Source of the DNA: Rhizobiales bacterium Ga0077537
GTDB lineage: Bacteria > Pseudomonadota > Alphaproteobacteria > Rhizobiales > Hyphomicrobiaceae
Assembly (NCBI GenBank): GCA_001464955.1
Contig: LNEM01000011.1
Span: 1 to 64,000 of the forward strand
DNA: 64,000 bases
Direction of reading: 5' to 3'
A program made the position numbers and the translations under genes. Position 1 is the first letter of the stretch; each line of letters starts with the position of its first letter. A model generated the notes under the pieces. That model was not told the origin of the DNA. It saw only the letters and a list, made by a program, of their open reading frames with translations, and searched no databases. This document shows, piece by piece, positions 8,958-18,636 of this stretch.

Positions 8958-9005
8958 GACATCTCAGCATCCCCCGGAATGAGCGCTGCTGCAATGGGGA
9001 ACGAA

Positions 9006-10133
9006 ATGCCCCGCACCAACAATGAAAAAGGCGGCCCCCCCTCCACCATGCTGCCAGGATCGAGAAAGCGCGCCATGCAGGTGGTCCAGAAGATGAGCCC
9101 TGGCGGGATCGAGACGATGGCGCTGGATCTGGCGGCGACGGCGGAGTTCGCCGGTCCGATCGTCAGCCTCGCCGGCGACCGCGACGGCCTCGTGGCCGCG
9201 TGGCCGTCGCTCGCGGCATCAACTGCGCCACTCTTCGCCCTGGAGCAGGGCAAGCGCTCCGCGCTCTCGGTGCTCGCAAGCCTCTTTACGCTGTTCCGGC
9301 GTGAGCGGCCGAACGTCGTCGTCCTGCACCATATCGGCCCGCTTCTCCATGGCGGACTTGCGGCCCGGTTGGCCGGTGTCGATCAGATCATCCACATCGA
9401 GCACGACGCCTGGCACTACGACGATCCGAAGCATCAGAAGATCGCGCGCCTCTGCGAACGCCTCGTGCGCCCGCGTCGCATCGCAGTCTCGGACGCCGTC
9501 GCCGAGCGCGTTCGAAACGTCGTTCCCGGCGCCGTCGTGACCGTCATTCCTCCAGGCGTCGACACGGCGCGCTTCATTCCCGCCGACCGCCGACAGGCAC
9601 GCCACGCGCTCGCGCTTCCGGCAGCCGCACGCATCGTTGGGACCATCGGCCGCCTCGTACCCGTCAAAGGGCAGACGCATCTGGTCGCGGCGCTGCAGAA
9701 ATTGCCCACCGACGTCGTCCTCGTCATTGTCGGAGACGGCCCGGAAATGCCGGCTTTGGAGGCTCAGGCCACAGCACAGGGTGTGGCGGAGCGCGTCAGG
9801 TTTCTCGGCCTGCGTTCCGATCTCGAGCGGATTGTTCCCGCCTTCGACGTCTTCTGTCTTCCCTCGCTCGCCGAGGGGCTTCCCCGCGCCCTCCTCGAGG
9901 CTCAGTCGTGCGGCATACCGGCTGTCGCGAGCGACGTCGGTGGCGTCTCGCGCGGCCTCGCGCCCGGCGGCCGCTTGACCGCGGTCGGCGACGTCGAGGG
10001 CCTGGCCCGCGCGATACAGGACGTTCTGGCGGCTCCGCCGCCTTCGGACGCGACCCGCGCTTTCGTCGAAGCCGGCTTCTCACTCGCCGCCACGACACGC
10101 AAGCTCGATGACGTGAGGGCTGCAGCAGCATGA
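9006..10133 (+). CDS. Glycosyltransferase family 4 (GT-B fold)
   Basis: A cytoplasmic glycosyltransferase of 375 residues. Near the N-terminus it has MQVVQKMSPGGIETMALDLA (acceptor domain). The C-terminal donor domain has GTIGRLVPVKGQTHLVAAL, VIVGDGPEMPALEAQA and the signature LPSLAEGLPRALLEAQSCGIPAVASDVGGV. The start at 9006 is preferred because GGGGA lies five bases upstream; 8979 would add nine residues without a good ribosome site. It overlaps the next gene by ATGA and opens the operon that runs to the chain-length regulator and beyond. Donor sugar unknown. Confidence 0.86.
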   Translation: MPRTNNEKGGPPSTMLPGSRKRAMQVVQKMSPGGIETMALDLAATAEFAGPIVSLAGDRDGLVAAWPSLAASTAPLFALEQGKRSALSVLASLFTLFRRERPNVVVLHHIGPLLHGGLAARLAGVDQIIHIEHDAWHYDDPKHQKIARLCERLVRPRRIAVSDAVAERVRNVVPGAVVTVIPPGVDTARFIPADRRQARHALALPAAARIVGTIGRLVPVKGQTHLVAALQKLPTDVVLVIVGDGPEMPALEAQATAQGVAERVRFLGLRSDLERIVPAFDVFCLPSLAEGLPRALLEAQSCGIPAVASDVGGVSRGLAPGGRLTAVGDVEGLARAIQDVLAAPPPSDATRAFVEAGFSLAATTRKLDDVRAAAA

Positions 10134-11323
10134 ACGACATTTGGCTGCAGTCCCTGCTCGTGCTCGCGCTCTGGGTCCTGCTTTATCACCACATCATCTA
10201 TCCGATCCTCCTGGACCGCCTCGCGCGCGCGCGCCGCGGTGCGTCACGCCCCACGTCCCCCGCCGACGTTCCTGCCGACCGATTGCCGAACGTCGCGGTG
10301 GTGATGCCGGCGTATAACGAAGAGCGCTACATCGCCGAGAAGATCTCCAATCTCGCGGCTTTGGACTACCCGCGTGATCGTCTGCGCATCGTGATCGCGC
10401 TCGACGGCAGCCGCGACGCGACGCGGGAGCGGGCGATTGAGGCCCTGTCGAGATTGCCACCAGGTCACGGCATCGAGTTGATCGTGTTTCCGCGCAATCG
10501 CGGCAAGGTAGCGGTTCTGAACGACTGCATCAGCGACGTCGATGCCGAGATCGTGGCCTTGACCGATACGTCGGCGCTGATGCCGGCGGACTGCCTGCGC
10601 AAGGTGGCGGCCCACATGGCTTCGCCGGACGTCGGCGTCGTATTCGCGACGTATAATCTGATCGACGCCGGCAGCGAAGGCGAACGCCGGTACACGGATT
10701 ATCAAACCAAGCTGAAGGACGACGAGTCGTCGCTCGACAGCGCCATCGGTGGTCATGGCGCACTCTATTTCATCCGCCGGTCCTGCTGGCAACCGATGCC
10801 CCCGGACACGATCAATGACGATTTCATCTTGCCCATGAGCATCGTGGCGAGCGGAAGTCGCGGCGTCTACGACCGATCCATTGTCGCAAGCGAACTCGAG
10901 CGCACCCAGTCCGAGCAGGAATTCAAGCGCCGCGTTCGCATCGGCGCCGGCAACATGCAGCAAACCCTGAGGCTGACGAAGCTGTTCGACCCGCGCCGTC
11001 CCTGGCTCGCCTTCGCGTTCGCCTCCGGCAAGGGCTCGCGCCCCTTCATGCCCTTCGTCGGCCTGTTGGCGATCCTCCTGACGGCGATCCTGGCCGGCCT
11101 TGGTCACACGGTCTATCTCGTGCTTTTATTGATCGAGATGTCGGCCTTGGCCGCGGCCGTGATCGTGATACTCGTCCGGACGCCTTCGACACCGCGATTG
11201 CTGTCGTGGCTCGGCTATCTGGTGGAGGGGCATTTTGCCTCTCTGATCGGATCCTTGCAGCTCATGCTCGGGATTCGCCTGAAGCACTGGCAACCGCGGG
11301 TCGACGATGCCGTACAGCATTGA
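10130..11323 (+). CDS. Membrane-bound glycosyltransferase family 2
   Basis: This 397-residue protein starts with a membrane helix (about 5-25), followed by a GT-A catalytic domain: VVMPAYNEERYIAEKISNL, LDGSRDATRE and a DTSA motif at the metal-binding DxD/DxS position. A large acceptor region follows, then two or three C-terminal membrane helices (from about residue 310). The Q/RxxRW motif of processive synthases is seen only as QQTLR, so it may transfer single sugars. It sits between another glycosyltransferase (ATGA overlap) and the exported DUF4091-like protein, whose start lies 17 bases inside its 3' end. Confidence 0.86.
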   Translation: MNDIWLQSLLVLALWVLLYHHIIYPILLDRLARARRGASRPTSPADVPADRLPNVAVVMPAYNEERYIAEKISNLAALDYPRDRLRIVIALDGSRDATRERAIEALSRLPPGHGIELIVFPRNRGKVAVLNDCISDVDAEIVALTDTSALMPADCLRKVAAHMASPDVGVVFATYNLIDAGSEGERRYTDYQTKLKDDESSLDSAIGGHGALYFIRRSCWQPMPPDTINDDFILPMSIVASGSRGVYDRSIVASELERTQSEQEFKRRVRIGAGNMQQTLRLTKLFDPRRPWLAFAFASGKGSRPFMPFVGLLAILLTAILAGLGHTVYLVLLLIEMSALAAAVIVILVRTPSTPRLLSWLGYLVEGHFASLIGSLQLMLGIRLKHWQPRVDDAVQH

Positions 11324-14300
11324 CCTCGAGCCACGCCGCTATCGTGTCGCGCTTGCGCGCCTCGCAGTATTCCTAGCGGCTGTCCTCTTCCCCATGGTCG
11401 CGTCGGCGACGGAGCTTCGCAACGGCGATCTGGAGGTCGTATCCGGCTCGGCGATTGATGGCTGGACGCCCTACCGTTGGGAAGGCGAGGGTACCATCGA
11501 GCCGACGTCGGGGACCCGCTCCGCTGGCGAGCGCTCCGTCGTTCTGACAGGGTTCGGAGTTGCCAAGCAGGCACTGTTCCAGCGACTCCAGCTTCCGGCC
11601 TGCTCATGGCGACTGACAGGGTCGGCGGCGGCTTTCGGCGCGTCGCCGAACCCTTACGGCCTCGCCGGTGCCATCCATCTGGCCATCGCCGGGGACAGGA
11701 ACATCACGCATCAGGTCGCGACCGGCGACAGCGACTGGCGCCGCTTCGAGTTGACGTTCACGACGATCCGCACGACCGAGACGATCCTCTACCTGTTCCA
11801 CTACGGCAGCGGACGTGTCTTCTTCGATGATCTGCGCCTCGAGCGTGTCGCGAACTGCGCCCTGACGGGCGATACCTTCTCGGTAGCGAAAACGGTCGAG
11901 AAGCCTCTCGCCTTCGTTCCCCCGCTCGACGACGAGGATCTCGTTCTCTCCGGCTACTGCACCGACCCCGGCTACGCCGCAAGGCCCCTCTGCCGCCGCC
12001 TCGCAGCGTCCTCGGACGCAGTAAGCCGCCTGACGGTGGCCACGCCGGCACGGCCGCCGCGGGTGATCGGTGACTTCGAGCAGAACGCCCCCTTTCCGGC
12101 CTCGGTGCCTCGCGCGCCCCGCCCCATTTCGGGCAGTTCGTCGGGCTTGATCTATCCCGGCCAGTACATCGCCGCGTCCCGCGCCACGGGCCTGCGGCAG
12201 GATTGGACGGACTACGACTGGTTGCGTTTCGAGGCCAGCAATCCAACCTCCGAAGTGCAGCCGCTCGCCATCGAGATCTGGGACGACAAGACGACCGGCT
12301 ACTGGAGCCGGGTCAACTGGTACACGTCGTTGCCCCCTGGCCGTTCGACGGTCGAGATCCCGCTGCAGGCCTTCGTCGGCGAGAAGAACGCCGTCGTCGA
12401 AACCCGGCGCCTCGAACTGCATACGATCCGCCACCTTGCCTTCTCGCAGACCAAGGCAGAGATCGCCGTCGACGATGTGCGCCTCGAACAGGAGCCGCCC
12501 GTCGAGAGCCTGTTCCCGGAGCTTGTCGCCCTCGATGCGGGGAGCAACGCGAGCCCCGTGATGAACGGTTTTCGCCGCATGACCGGCGGCTCGATCTATC
12601 GCGCTGAACGCGGCTGGGGCTTCATTCCGGGCACGCGGTTCGCGCGCACCGAGGACCGGCGGCATCCCGACAGCCTCAATCGCGACTGGATTTCCGTGAT
12701 CGGCGGCGGCCTGCAGTTCGACCTGCCGGATGGCGACTACGTGGTCTGGCTGATGCTGGAGGACGCCGGTTACTGGACCTATTACCCGAGCTGGACGCAG
12801 CGCTCCGTGATCATTCAGGAGCGCGAGGTCGAGGTCGATCGTCGGCTGGCGAACGATTTCCTCGACCGCTACTTCCGCCATTCGGACGACGAGGACTGGC
12901 CCGGCGACCGCATCTGGGCGCGCTATGTGAAGGATCGCTACGCGCCGAAACGCTACGAGGCGACCGTCAAGGGCGGGCGCCTGACGATCCGCTTCACTTC
13001 GAATGGCCATCCGTTCGCAGCGACGATCGCCGGTGTGGTCATCTATCCGAAAGGCCGCAAGGATGCCGGCGATCGCTTCATGGCCGACCTCGAGCGCCGT
13101 CTCGAGCGACAGTTCGACGCCGAATACCGCCAGATGGTGTCACCACCGTCGCCCGCGCCGACCGCGCCCGCCAATGCTCTGGGCGGCAAAGCCTGGGTCT
13201 TCCAGCGTCCCGCGACCGAGGCCTCCCCCCCCGGCTTCAAGCCCGCCGGCAGCGATCTGCGCACGTCGTTGCGATCGGCGCTCGCCAAAGGGCATGTCCA
13301 GGAACTCACCGTCGGCCTCTACGTCGATCAGGATGTCGATCTGATCGAGGCGAAACTCGACGTGCCGGGTGTGCGCATCGCCCCGAAGAAGGTCCGCTAC
13401 CGCGCCACGCGACGGACCGACAGTGGAACGGTCTACGAGAGCCTGCCGCGCCTGCTCGATCCACTGGCCGTTTCCGGTGCCTCGCCCCTACGCCTCCGCG
13501 CGGGCACGAACCGCCGCCTGTGGTTCGACATGACCGTCTCTCCCGACGCGAAGCCCGGCACTGTTTCCGGCAGCCTCGCGCTGCGCCTCGCGACCGGCGA
13601 GACGACGACGCTGCCGGTAACGGTGGAAATCTATCCCTGGACGCTGCCGGCAGCCGACATCCCCGTCGGGTTCCTCGGCGTCGCGCCGGCCTATCCGTCG
13701 ACGACCTACCCCGAGGTGCTCGAGCGCCGCATCGCCGGCATGCGGGCCTCCATCGACCTGTTGGCCGAAAGCGGCATGACGGCCGTTTCCGGCGGCCTCG
13801 GCAGCCTGGAGGTGTCTCGATATTTCAATGGCGCCCCCCAGATCGACTTTGCGAACGCCAACATCGCCATGCAGGCGATCCGGCGTCGTTTCCGGGGCGA
13901 AGTCCTGACCTACGACGGCTTCGACATTGGCGGCGCCCTGACCACGAGCCGCGTCACCGACACCATGGGCGCGCTCGGCCGCGACTACCAGACGGCAATC
14001 CGAGAGATCACTCTCGCCATCGAGCTGCATGGGCGAGGACAGGGATGGCTGCCGCTGCGCTTCGTGGTCGGAGACGAACCGCAAGGCAGCGCGATCGGCG
14101 ACTCGATTGCCGCCGCCGAGGCGTTGGCTCAGGCGAGGCCCCGCGCCCGCTCCGCCGTCTTCACCAGCTTCACGACGCCGAAGGACCCGGAAGCTGCGCT
14201 CGCCGGCAAGGTCGACCGGATCTACCTCAATCACCATTCGGAAGCAGCCATTCGCCACATCGTCGCGAGCGGCAGCGAATGCGCCCTCTACAATCGCAAT

Positions 14301-14747
14301 TCGCGCTTCGAACGTGGCTTCTACCTGTTGAAGATGCGTGAGGTCGGATGCGGTGGCCTGATGCGGTATGCCTACAGCATCCCGAGCGCCGACCCATGGT
14401 ACGGCCTCGACGGTCGCGAAGAGGACTATCTTGCGGCCTTCGTGCATCGTGACGGCAGCTTGCGGCCGTCACTCGATCTGCTGACCTTCCGGATCGGCCT
14501 CGTCGACTATCGGACGGTGATGGCGCTCGGCCAGGCGATCGATGCCGCCGAGCCCGGCCCGGCGCGGACGAGTGCGCGGGTCTGGCACACCGATCTGTTG
14601 CAGCGGACGGCGATTGGCCACGACGCCCGCCAGCCCTGGACCGAGAGCGACCTGGATGCCCTTCGCCAGGAGGCGGCCCGGCACTTGCAAGCACTCGGCT
14701 TCACCGGTTCCGCGGCCAATGACGCTGCTGGCGCCCCAAAGAGGTGA
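11307..14747 (+). CDS. Large exported protein with carbohydrate-binding-like modules and a DUF4091-like region
   Basis: The 1146-residue protein has a signal peptide (hydrophobic stretch LARLAVFLAAVLFPMVASA, cleavage near residue 34). Two beta-sandwich modules resembling carbohydrate-binding domains follow (about 36-165 and 235-395, the second starting VIGDFEQNAPFPAS), then a further beta region (400-600). The C-terminal half (about 680-1130) contains VTVEIYPWTLPAADIPVGFLG, which resembles the entry to DUF4091 proteins, predicted to have a glycoside-hydrolase-like barrel. No catalytic residues can be assigned with certainty. Translational coupling to the GT2 gene and placement before the polymerase suggest that it trims, modifies or binds the polysaccharide outside the cytoplasm. 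Treat hydrolase activity as a guess. Confidence 0.6.
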   Translation: MPYSIDLEPRRYRVALARLAVFLAAVLFPMVASATELRNGDLEVVSGSAIDGWTPYRWEGEGTIEPTSGTRSAGERSVVLTGFGVAKQALFQRLQLPACSWRLTGSAAAFGASPNPYGLAGAIHLAIAGDRNITHQVATGDSDWRRFELTFTTIRTTETILYLFHYGSGRVFFDDLRLERVANCALTGDTFSVAKTVEKPLAFVPPLDDEDLVLSGYCTDPGYAARPLCRRLAASSDAVSRLTVATPARPPRVIGDFEQNAPFPASVPRAPRPISGSSSGLIYPGQYIAASRATGLRQDWTDYDWLRFEASNPTSEVQPLAIEIWDDKTTGYWSRVNWYTSLPPGRSTVEIPLQAFVGEKNAVVETRRLELHTIRHLAFSQTKAEIAVDDVRLEQEPPVESLFPELVALDAGSNASPVMNGFRRMTGGSIYRAERGWGFIPGTRFARTEDRRHPDSLNRDWISVIGGGLQFDLPDGDYVVWLMLEDAGYWTYYPSWTQRSVIIQEREVEVDRRLANDFLDRYFRHSDDEDWPGDRIWARYVKDRYAPKRYEATVKGGRLTIRFTSNGHPFAATIAGVVIYPKGRKDAGDRFMADLERRLERQFDAEYRQMVSPPSPAPTAPANALGGKAWVFQRPATEASPPGFKPAGSDLRTSLRSALAKGHVQELTVGLYVDQDVDLIEAKLDVPGVRIAPKKVRYRATRRTDSGTVYESLPRLLDPLAVSGASPLRLRAGTNRRLWFDMTVSPDAKPGTVSGSLALRLATGETTTLPVTVEIYPWTLPAADIPVGFLGVAPAYPSTTYPEVLERRIAGMRASIDLLAESGMTAVSGGLGSLEVSRYFNGAPQIDFANANIAMQAIRRRFRGEVLTYDGFDIGGALTTSRVTDTMGALGRDYQTAIREITLAIELHGRGQGWLPLRFVVGDEPQGSAIGDSIAAAEALAQARPRARSAVFTSFTTPKDPEAALAGKVDRIYLNHHSEAAIRHIVASGSECALYNRNSRFERGFYLLKMREVGCGGLMRYAYSIPSADPWYGLDGREEDYLAAFVHRDGSLRPSLDLLTFRIGLVDYRTVMALGQAIDAAEPGPARTSARVWHTDLLQRTAIGHDARQPWTESDLDALRQEAARHLQALGFTGSAANDAAGAPKR

Positions 14748-14754
14748 ACCGACG

Positions 14755-16239
14755 ATGAGCGTATTGCAACAAACGGGGCCGGTTCAGTCCCAGGGCAGCC
14801 AGACGACCCTGGCCGTCATGGCGCTCGCGATCATGGTTATCGGCGCTGTACAGGGCGTGCCGCCCTACGTCCTGGCCGTCGTGCCCCTCGCGCTCTGGCT
14901 GGCGCTCGCATTCCCGCTGTCATGGAGTCTGATCTTCATGGCCATGTCGACGTTTCGGCTGCCGGACGCCTACCCGCTTCTGCGCGAGACCCAGATTACA
15001 CTGGCTTCGGGCGCGCTAGCCATCGCGGCGCTTTTCTGGCACGCCGTCCTGGCCCGCACTGTCCAGATGGTCTGGCGACCGACGCTCGTCATCATGCTGG
15101 CGCTGCTGGTGCTGGGATTCGTCGGCTATGTGACGGCGATCAACAAGGCCGGCACCTGGACGTTTCTCACCGAGATCTATTGGAAGATCATTGTCGCGTC
15201 CCTGGCGTTGAGCTGGCTGATCCGGACACGGGGCGACCTCAGAGCAGCCACCACGGTGATCATCGTCAGCGGCATCCTGATCGGGATTGTTGCGCTCTAC
15301 AACAAGTACCACGGCATCGACCTCGTAGAGGGCACGCGCGTCACGATCGGTCAGGCCTTCCGCTCTCCGATCGCCGACCCGAACGACCTCGCTCTGACCT
15401 TGCTCATTCCGACCAGTCTCGCGATGGCTCTCGCGGCGATGGCTCCGGGCGCATGGGTCCGGTTGCTCGCGTTTGCAGCGATGACTGTGTTGATCCCCGC
15501 GATCACGGTAACCCAGAGCCGGGGCGGTCTCCTCGGCGTCATCGCGGCGATCGGCGTCATCGCGCTCTACAAGGTGCGCTCACGGGCGATCGTGTTCGGA
15601 CTGGCCGCGTGCGTCGGCCTGGTTCTCTTTGCCGCGATGGGCATCGGAGGTCGGCAGTCGGGCGGCTTCCAGGAGCTTGCCGGCAGCGGCATCGATGAAT
15701 CGAGCTATCACCGCATCCTAGCTTGGCGCTCGGCCATCAACATGGCCCTGGCCAATCCGCTGAGCGGCATTGGCTACGCCGGCTTCCAGGATGCGTTCTA
15801 CTTCTACACTCCGGAGTGGATCTTCAAGAACATGGCGCCGCACAGCACCTGGTTCGGCATGCTGGGTGAGGGCGGCATGACAGGCCTTGTCTTGATCGTG
15901 ACCATGCTGGTTCTGTCGTTCACTTCGCTACGCAGATCCCTCGCAACGTTGCGGGCCCGTCCGGACGATGTCGTTTCCTATGTGATCACGATCGGCCTGA
16001 TCGCGGCCATGGCGAGCTTCTGTGTCGCCGGATCCTTCCTTGGCCACCACGTGAGCTGGACACCGTACCTGCTCGTGGCCCTCGCCGCCGCCGTGGCGAC
16101 CGTTGCCGAGCGCGACCCTGCCCGCGAGCAGCGGCCGGGCATCGTCGCCCCGGCAGCCGGGTCACGGGTCGTACCGCGCACTCCTCGATCACCGCCGGAC
16201 CGCCGACGACCCGCCTCTCCCGCGCCGAACCCCCTTTGA
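14755..16239 (+). CDS. O-antigen polymerase/ligase-type membrane protein (Wzy_C)
   Basis: A 494-residue membrane protein with about ten to twelve helices. The long periplasmic loop of the Wzy/WaaL superfamily is recognisable from VTQSRGGLLGV, SSYHRILAWRSAINMALANPLSGIGYAGF and APHSTWFGMLGEGG. Members join repeat units into polymer or transfer polymer to an acceptor on the periplasmic side. The start is set by a strong AGAGGTGA site eight bases before the ATG at 14755; the open frame extends upstream but would overlap the previous gene by 200 bases. With the flippase and the Wzz-like gene it completes a Wzx/Wzy-type pathway. Polymerase and ligase cannot be told apart from sequence. Confidence 0.82.
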   Translation: MSVLQQTGPVQSQGSQTTLAVMALAIMVIGAVQGVPPYVLAVVPLALWLALAFPLSWSLIFMAMSTFRLPDAYPLLRETQITLASGALAIAALFWHAVLARTVQMVWRPTLVIMLALLVLGFVGYVTAINKAGTWTFLTEIYWKIIVASLALSWLIRTRGDLRAATTVIIVSGILIGIVALYNKYHGIDLVEGTRVTIGQAFRSPIADPNDLALTLLIPTSLAMALAAMAPGAWVRLLAFAAMTVLIPAITVTQSRGGLLGVIAAIGVIALYKVRSRAIVFGLAACVGLVLFAAMGIGGRQSGGFQELAGSGIDESSYHRILAWRSAINMALANPLSGIGYAGFQDAFYFYTPEWIFKNMAPHSTWFGMLGEGGMTGLVLIVTMLVLSFTSLRRSLATLRARPDDVVSYVITIGLIAAMASFCVAGSFLGHHVSWTPYLLVALAAAVATVAERDPAREQRPGIVAPAAGSRVVPRTPRSPPDRRRPASPAPNPL

Positions 16240-16306
16240 GTTTGATCACGCTTACGGCCGATTTTCCGGATCGGCATCGACGTTCACGAAGCAAGGACCG
16301 AACAAG

Positions 16307-17566
16307 ATGAAAAGTACGCTCACCCCCGCCGTCGTCATCCAGAGGATAGCCTCGCTGTTCTGGGTCCGCCGGCGCTTGCTTCTGCTGCCTGTTCTGCTGA
16401 GCATTCCCATCGGCATCGGCCTCGGCTTCCTGCTGCCGAAGTCGTTCCAGTCGCGCACCCTTCTGCTGCTTCAGGAGCAGGGAGGCCCCGGGCTTCTCGG
16501 CCGCGAGACGCAGGTCGCGCCGCACCAGAGCCAGGATCGGTTCAACGGCCTTCAGGCCCTGTTGCGCAGTGATCGCGTCCTCGAATCCGTCGTGCGCGAG
16601 ATCGCCGAGGATAAGTCGCCCATGACCTCGAAGCAGATGAGCATCGAGGTTCGCCAACTCCAGGAAGCCATCACGATCACACCGTTGAGCAGCGAGATCA
16701 TCGAGGTTCGGCTGCGCGGGAGCAAGGCCGAAGGTCTCGGCAAGAAGCTCGAGACCATCACGGTCCGGCTGCTGGAAAGCTTGCTCGCCCCCGGTGACGT
16801 CATAATGACCGCGCCGCGCCTCGTCGTCGAGCGTCGCCGCGAGCAACTGGCCGCTGCCGAGCGCGCGTATGCGACGGTCTTGAAGCAGGTCCGCGACCTG
16901 TCGACGACCGCATTGACGGATCGGGCGCTCGAGGAGCTTCTAGCCGCCCAGCGCCGCACCCACAAGCAGATCCAGGGTCTCCGGGCCGAGCTTGCCCTGC
17001 AGGACGCCGCGCAAACGCCGCTCGACAGGAACATCGACGCCGCACGCGCCAAGCTGGCGCAACTTGGCTCCGGCAATGACGCCCAGCGCATGGACGTTTC
17101 GATCGCGCAGAAACAACTTGAGCGCCTCATCGAGCTCCAGAGCCTCGAACGCGAGTTCGAGAACAGGACGACCCAGATCGCCGGCGTCACGCGGCCAGCG
17201 ACCGGCCAGGCCTCGTCGTCGTCTGCCGAACTCGCGAAGGAGCTGAGCCACCTGAGCGCCGAGGTCGAGATCGCCCGCGAGCGCTTCGTCGAGGCCGAGC
17301 GCCGCTTCGGCACGCCCATCGCTTCACAGAAGTTCCAGATCCTGAGAGCTCCGGAGCAGATCACGATCATCGATGCCGCGAAGGACCCCGAGTTCCCGCG
17401 CGTCGGCAAGACGCTGATCCTCCTCATGACTGTGGCTGCCGGCGGTTTGCTGGGGCTGGGACTGGCCCTGCTCGTCGACTTCGCCGACCCGCGCATCCGG
17501 TCCGCCGACACACTGGCGCGGATGACGGGCGCCCCTGTCTGGGGTCGCCTGCCGGCGACGCGCTGA
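16307..17566 (+). CDS. Wzz/Wzc-like polysaccharide chain-length regulator (no kinase domain)
   Basis: A 419-residue inner-membrane protein. It has an N-terminal helix (about 25-43, LLLLPVLLSIPIGIGLGFLL), a long periplasmic part with coiled-coil-forming heptads (about 180-350), the family motif PEFPRVGKTLILLMTVAAGG, and a second helix near the C-terminus ending in DPRIRSADTLARMTGAPVWGRLP. That last segment normally leads into a tyrosine-kinase domain, which is absent here; the degenerate kinase-like protein at 6438-7148 may be its separate partner. AAGGA lies nine bases before the ATG at 16307. The next gene begins 18 bases after the stop, so the phosphopantetheinyl transferase is probably on the same transcript. 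Confidence 0.87.
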   Translation: MKSTLTPAVVIQRIASLFWVRRRLLLLPVLLSIPIGIGLGFLLPKSFQSRTLLLLQEQGGPGLLGRETQVAPHQSQDRFNGLQALLRSDRVLESVVREIAEDKSPMTSKQMSIEVRQLQEAITITPLSSEIIEVRLRGSKAEGLGKKLETITVRLLESLLAPGDVIMTAPRLVVERRREQLAAAERAYATVLKQVRDLSTTALTDRALEELLAAQRRTHKQIQGLRAELALQDAAQTPLDRNIDAARAKLAQLGSGNDAQRMDVSIAQKQLERLIELQSLEREFENRTTQIAGVTRPATGQASSSSAELAKELSHLSAEVEIARERFVEAERRFGTPIASQKFQILRAPEQITIIDAAKDPEFPRVGKTLILLMTVAAGGLLGLGLALLVDFADPRIRSADTLARMTGAPVWGRLPATR

Positions 17567-17584
17567 AGCGCCAGAGTGCCCGGC

Positions 17585-18343
17585 ATGGAGCAGCCTCGAC
17601 GTCCGTCGCGGGATCAGCCGTTGCAGGTCGATGTCTGGATCATCGACCTCGACGCGGTCCGCGACACGGACGATGCGCTTCGGGCCGATGTCGCTCCGGC
17701 GGACATCCTCTATGCGACGAAAGCGGCCGCCCCCTTGCTCGGCCGCCGCCGTCTCGCCGGGAGGGCCGTTCTGCGCCGCATCCTGTCTCGTTTCCAGCAC
17801 GAACAGCCATCGATGCTGACGATCGAAAGTGGACCATTCGGCAAGCCTCGGCTCGTCCGATTGAACAGCCCACCGCTCGCCTTCAACATGACCCGCAGCC
17901 GCAACATGGCGGCTGTCGCTGTCGCGAAATGCGACAGTCTCGGTATCGATCTGGAGCACGAGGCTGGCCCGGTGGCCGACTTTGCTTCATCGATCCTCTC
18001 TCGAGACGAACGGGCGGCATGGGCGGCACTCCCGTCGTCTCAGCGAGACGTGGCAGTTTATCGGGCCTGGGTCCGCAAGGAAGCGCTGCTCAAGGGGCTC
18101 GGTTGCGGCCTGACGCAGGCACCCGACCAGATCGAAGTGCCGCTGCTGCCGGCGAGACTTTGCCGTCCGAACAGTTGGCCGTCGGAGTTGGCCGTGGACG
18201 GATGGCAGCTTGCCGATCTGTCTGTTCGTGCAGGGATTGTCGGTTCACTCGCTTTTCGCGCGCCGAATTTAAATTTATGTATCACTTACATGACAGAAGT
18301 TGATCTGGCTCACGAAAATATCGCGCTTTCCGGACGAACATGA
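17585..18343 (+). CDS. 4'-phosphopantetheinyl transferase, Sfp type
   Basis: This enzyme moves the phosphopantetheine arm of coenzyme A onto a serine of carrier domains. The signature residues are present: LGIDLEHE with Asp122 and Glu124 for magnesium, and WVRKEALLKGLG with Lys165, Glu166 and Lys170. The 252-residue length is normal for the Sfp/EntD group that serves secondary metabolism. The next two genes carry carrier domains (Ser1507 of the NRPS, Ser1755 of the PKS), which are its likely targets. A GTG at 17576 would add three residues. The last 75 bases are unusually A/T-rich for this window and might contain a promoter for the NRPS gene. Confidence 0.92.
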   Translation: MEQPRRPSRDQPLQVDVWIIDLDAVRDTDDALRADVAPADILYATKAAAPLLGRRRLAGRAVLRRILSRFQHEQPSMLTIESGPFGKPRLVRLNSPPLAFNMTRSRNMAAVAVAKCDSLGIDLEHEAGPVADFASSILSRDERAAWAALPSSQRDVAVYRAWVRKEALLKGLGCGLTQAPDQIEVPLLPARLCRPNSWPSELAVDGWQLADLSVRAGIVGSLAFRAPNLNLCITYMTEVDLAHENIALSGRT

Positions 18344-18636
18344 CGCTTTGGCTCCCTTGGACGGCTCTCGGGGGCCTCCGACAGAGGCCATGGATGTCGG
18401 CGACCGATGCGCGGAAGGGGCTCGCGCGAACCGCAGTGGCGGTTTCGGCATCGGCCTTGTGAAGCCGCATGAGCCACTGCGAACGAGGCTCTTCGCGGTG
18501 GTGGACGAACGGCGACCGCCATGTGGAACGCGACTTGCTACCACGTCGGATGGCGCCCGATCGTCGGGCTGACTATTGTATTGGCGTCGCGTCCGCCGGC
18601 TCGGCGCCGGGATGCACATCGAACCGAGTAACGAAG
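18344..18636. other. Gap between the phosphopantetheinyl transferase and the NRPS gene
   Basis: About 290 bases upstream of the preferred NRPS start. In-frame ATG codons at 18469 and 18550 could lengthen the NRPS, but the extra residues look like translated non-coding DNA (Arg- and Cys-rich, low similarity to anything) and neither ATG has a ribosome site. No terminator was found, so read-through from the polysaccharide operon is possible. Confidence 0.4.

Larger units (their letters stand above)
8423..9005. promoter_or_regulatory. Long divergent intergenic region between the two polysaccharide operons
   Basis: About 580 bases with no supportable gene; short open frames here lack ribosome sites and family resemblance. 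The segment 8655-8740 is the most A/T-rich stretch, with several TTGAC/TTGTC-like hexamers (for example near 8668 and 8712), and is the likeliest place for promoters in both directions. The right-hand end holds two consecutive perfect inverted repeats (8904-8921 and 8925-8957) just before the rightward operon. The start of that operon is uncertain: ATGs at 8979, 8994 and 9006 share one frame. Confidence 0.5.

Noticed and set aside
18469-18636. N-terminal extension of the NRPS as a real domain
   Set aside because: The 56 residues before the formyltransferase core look like translated leader and no start codon there has a ribosome site; kept only as an alternative.
18344-18636. A hidden transposon or IS scar before the NRPS genes, marking the cluster as transferred
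   Set aside because: No terminal repeats or transposase fragments were seen, and the GC content of the synthase genes matches the neighbourhood.
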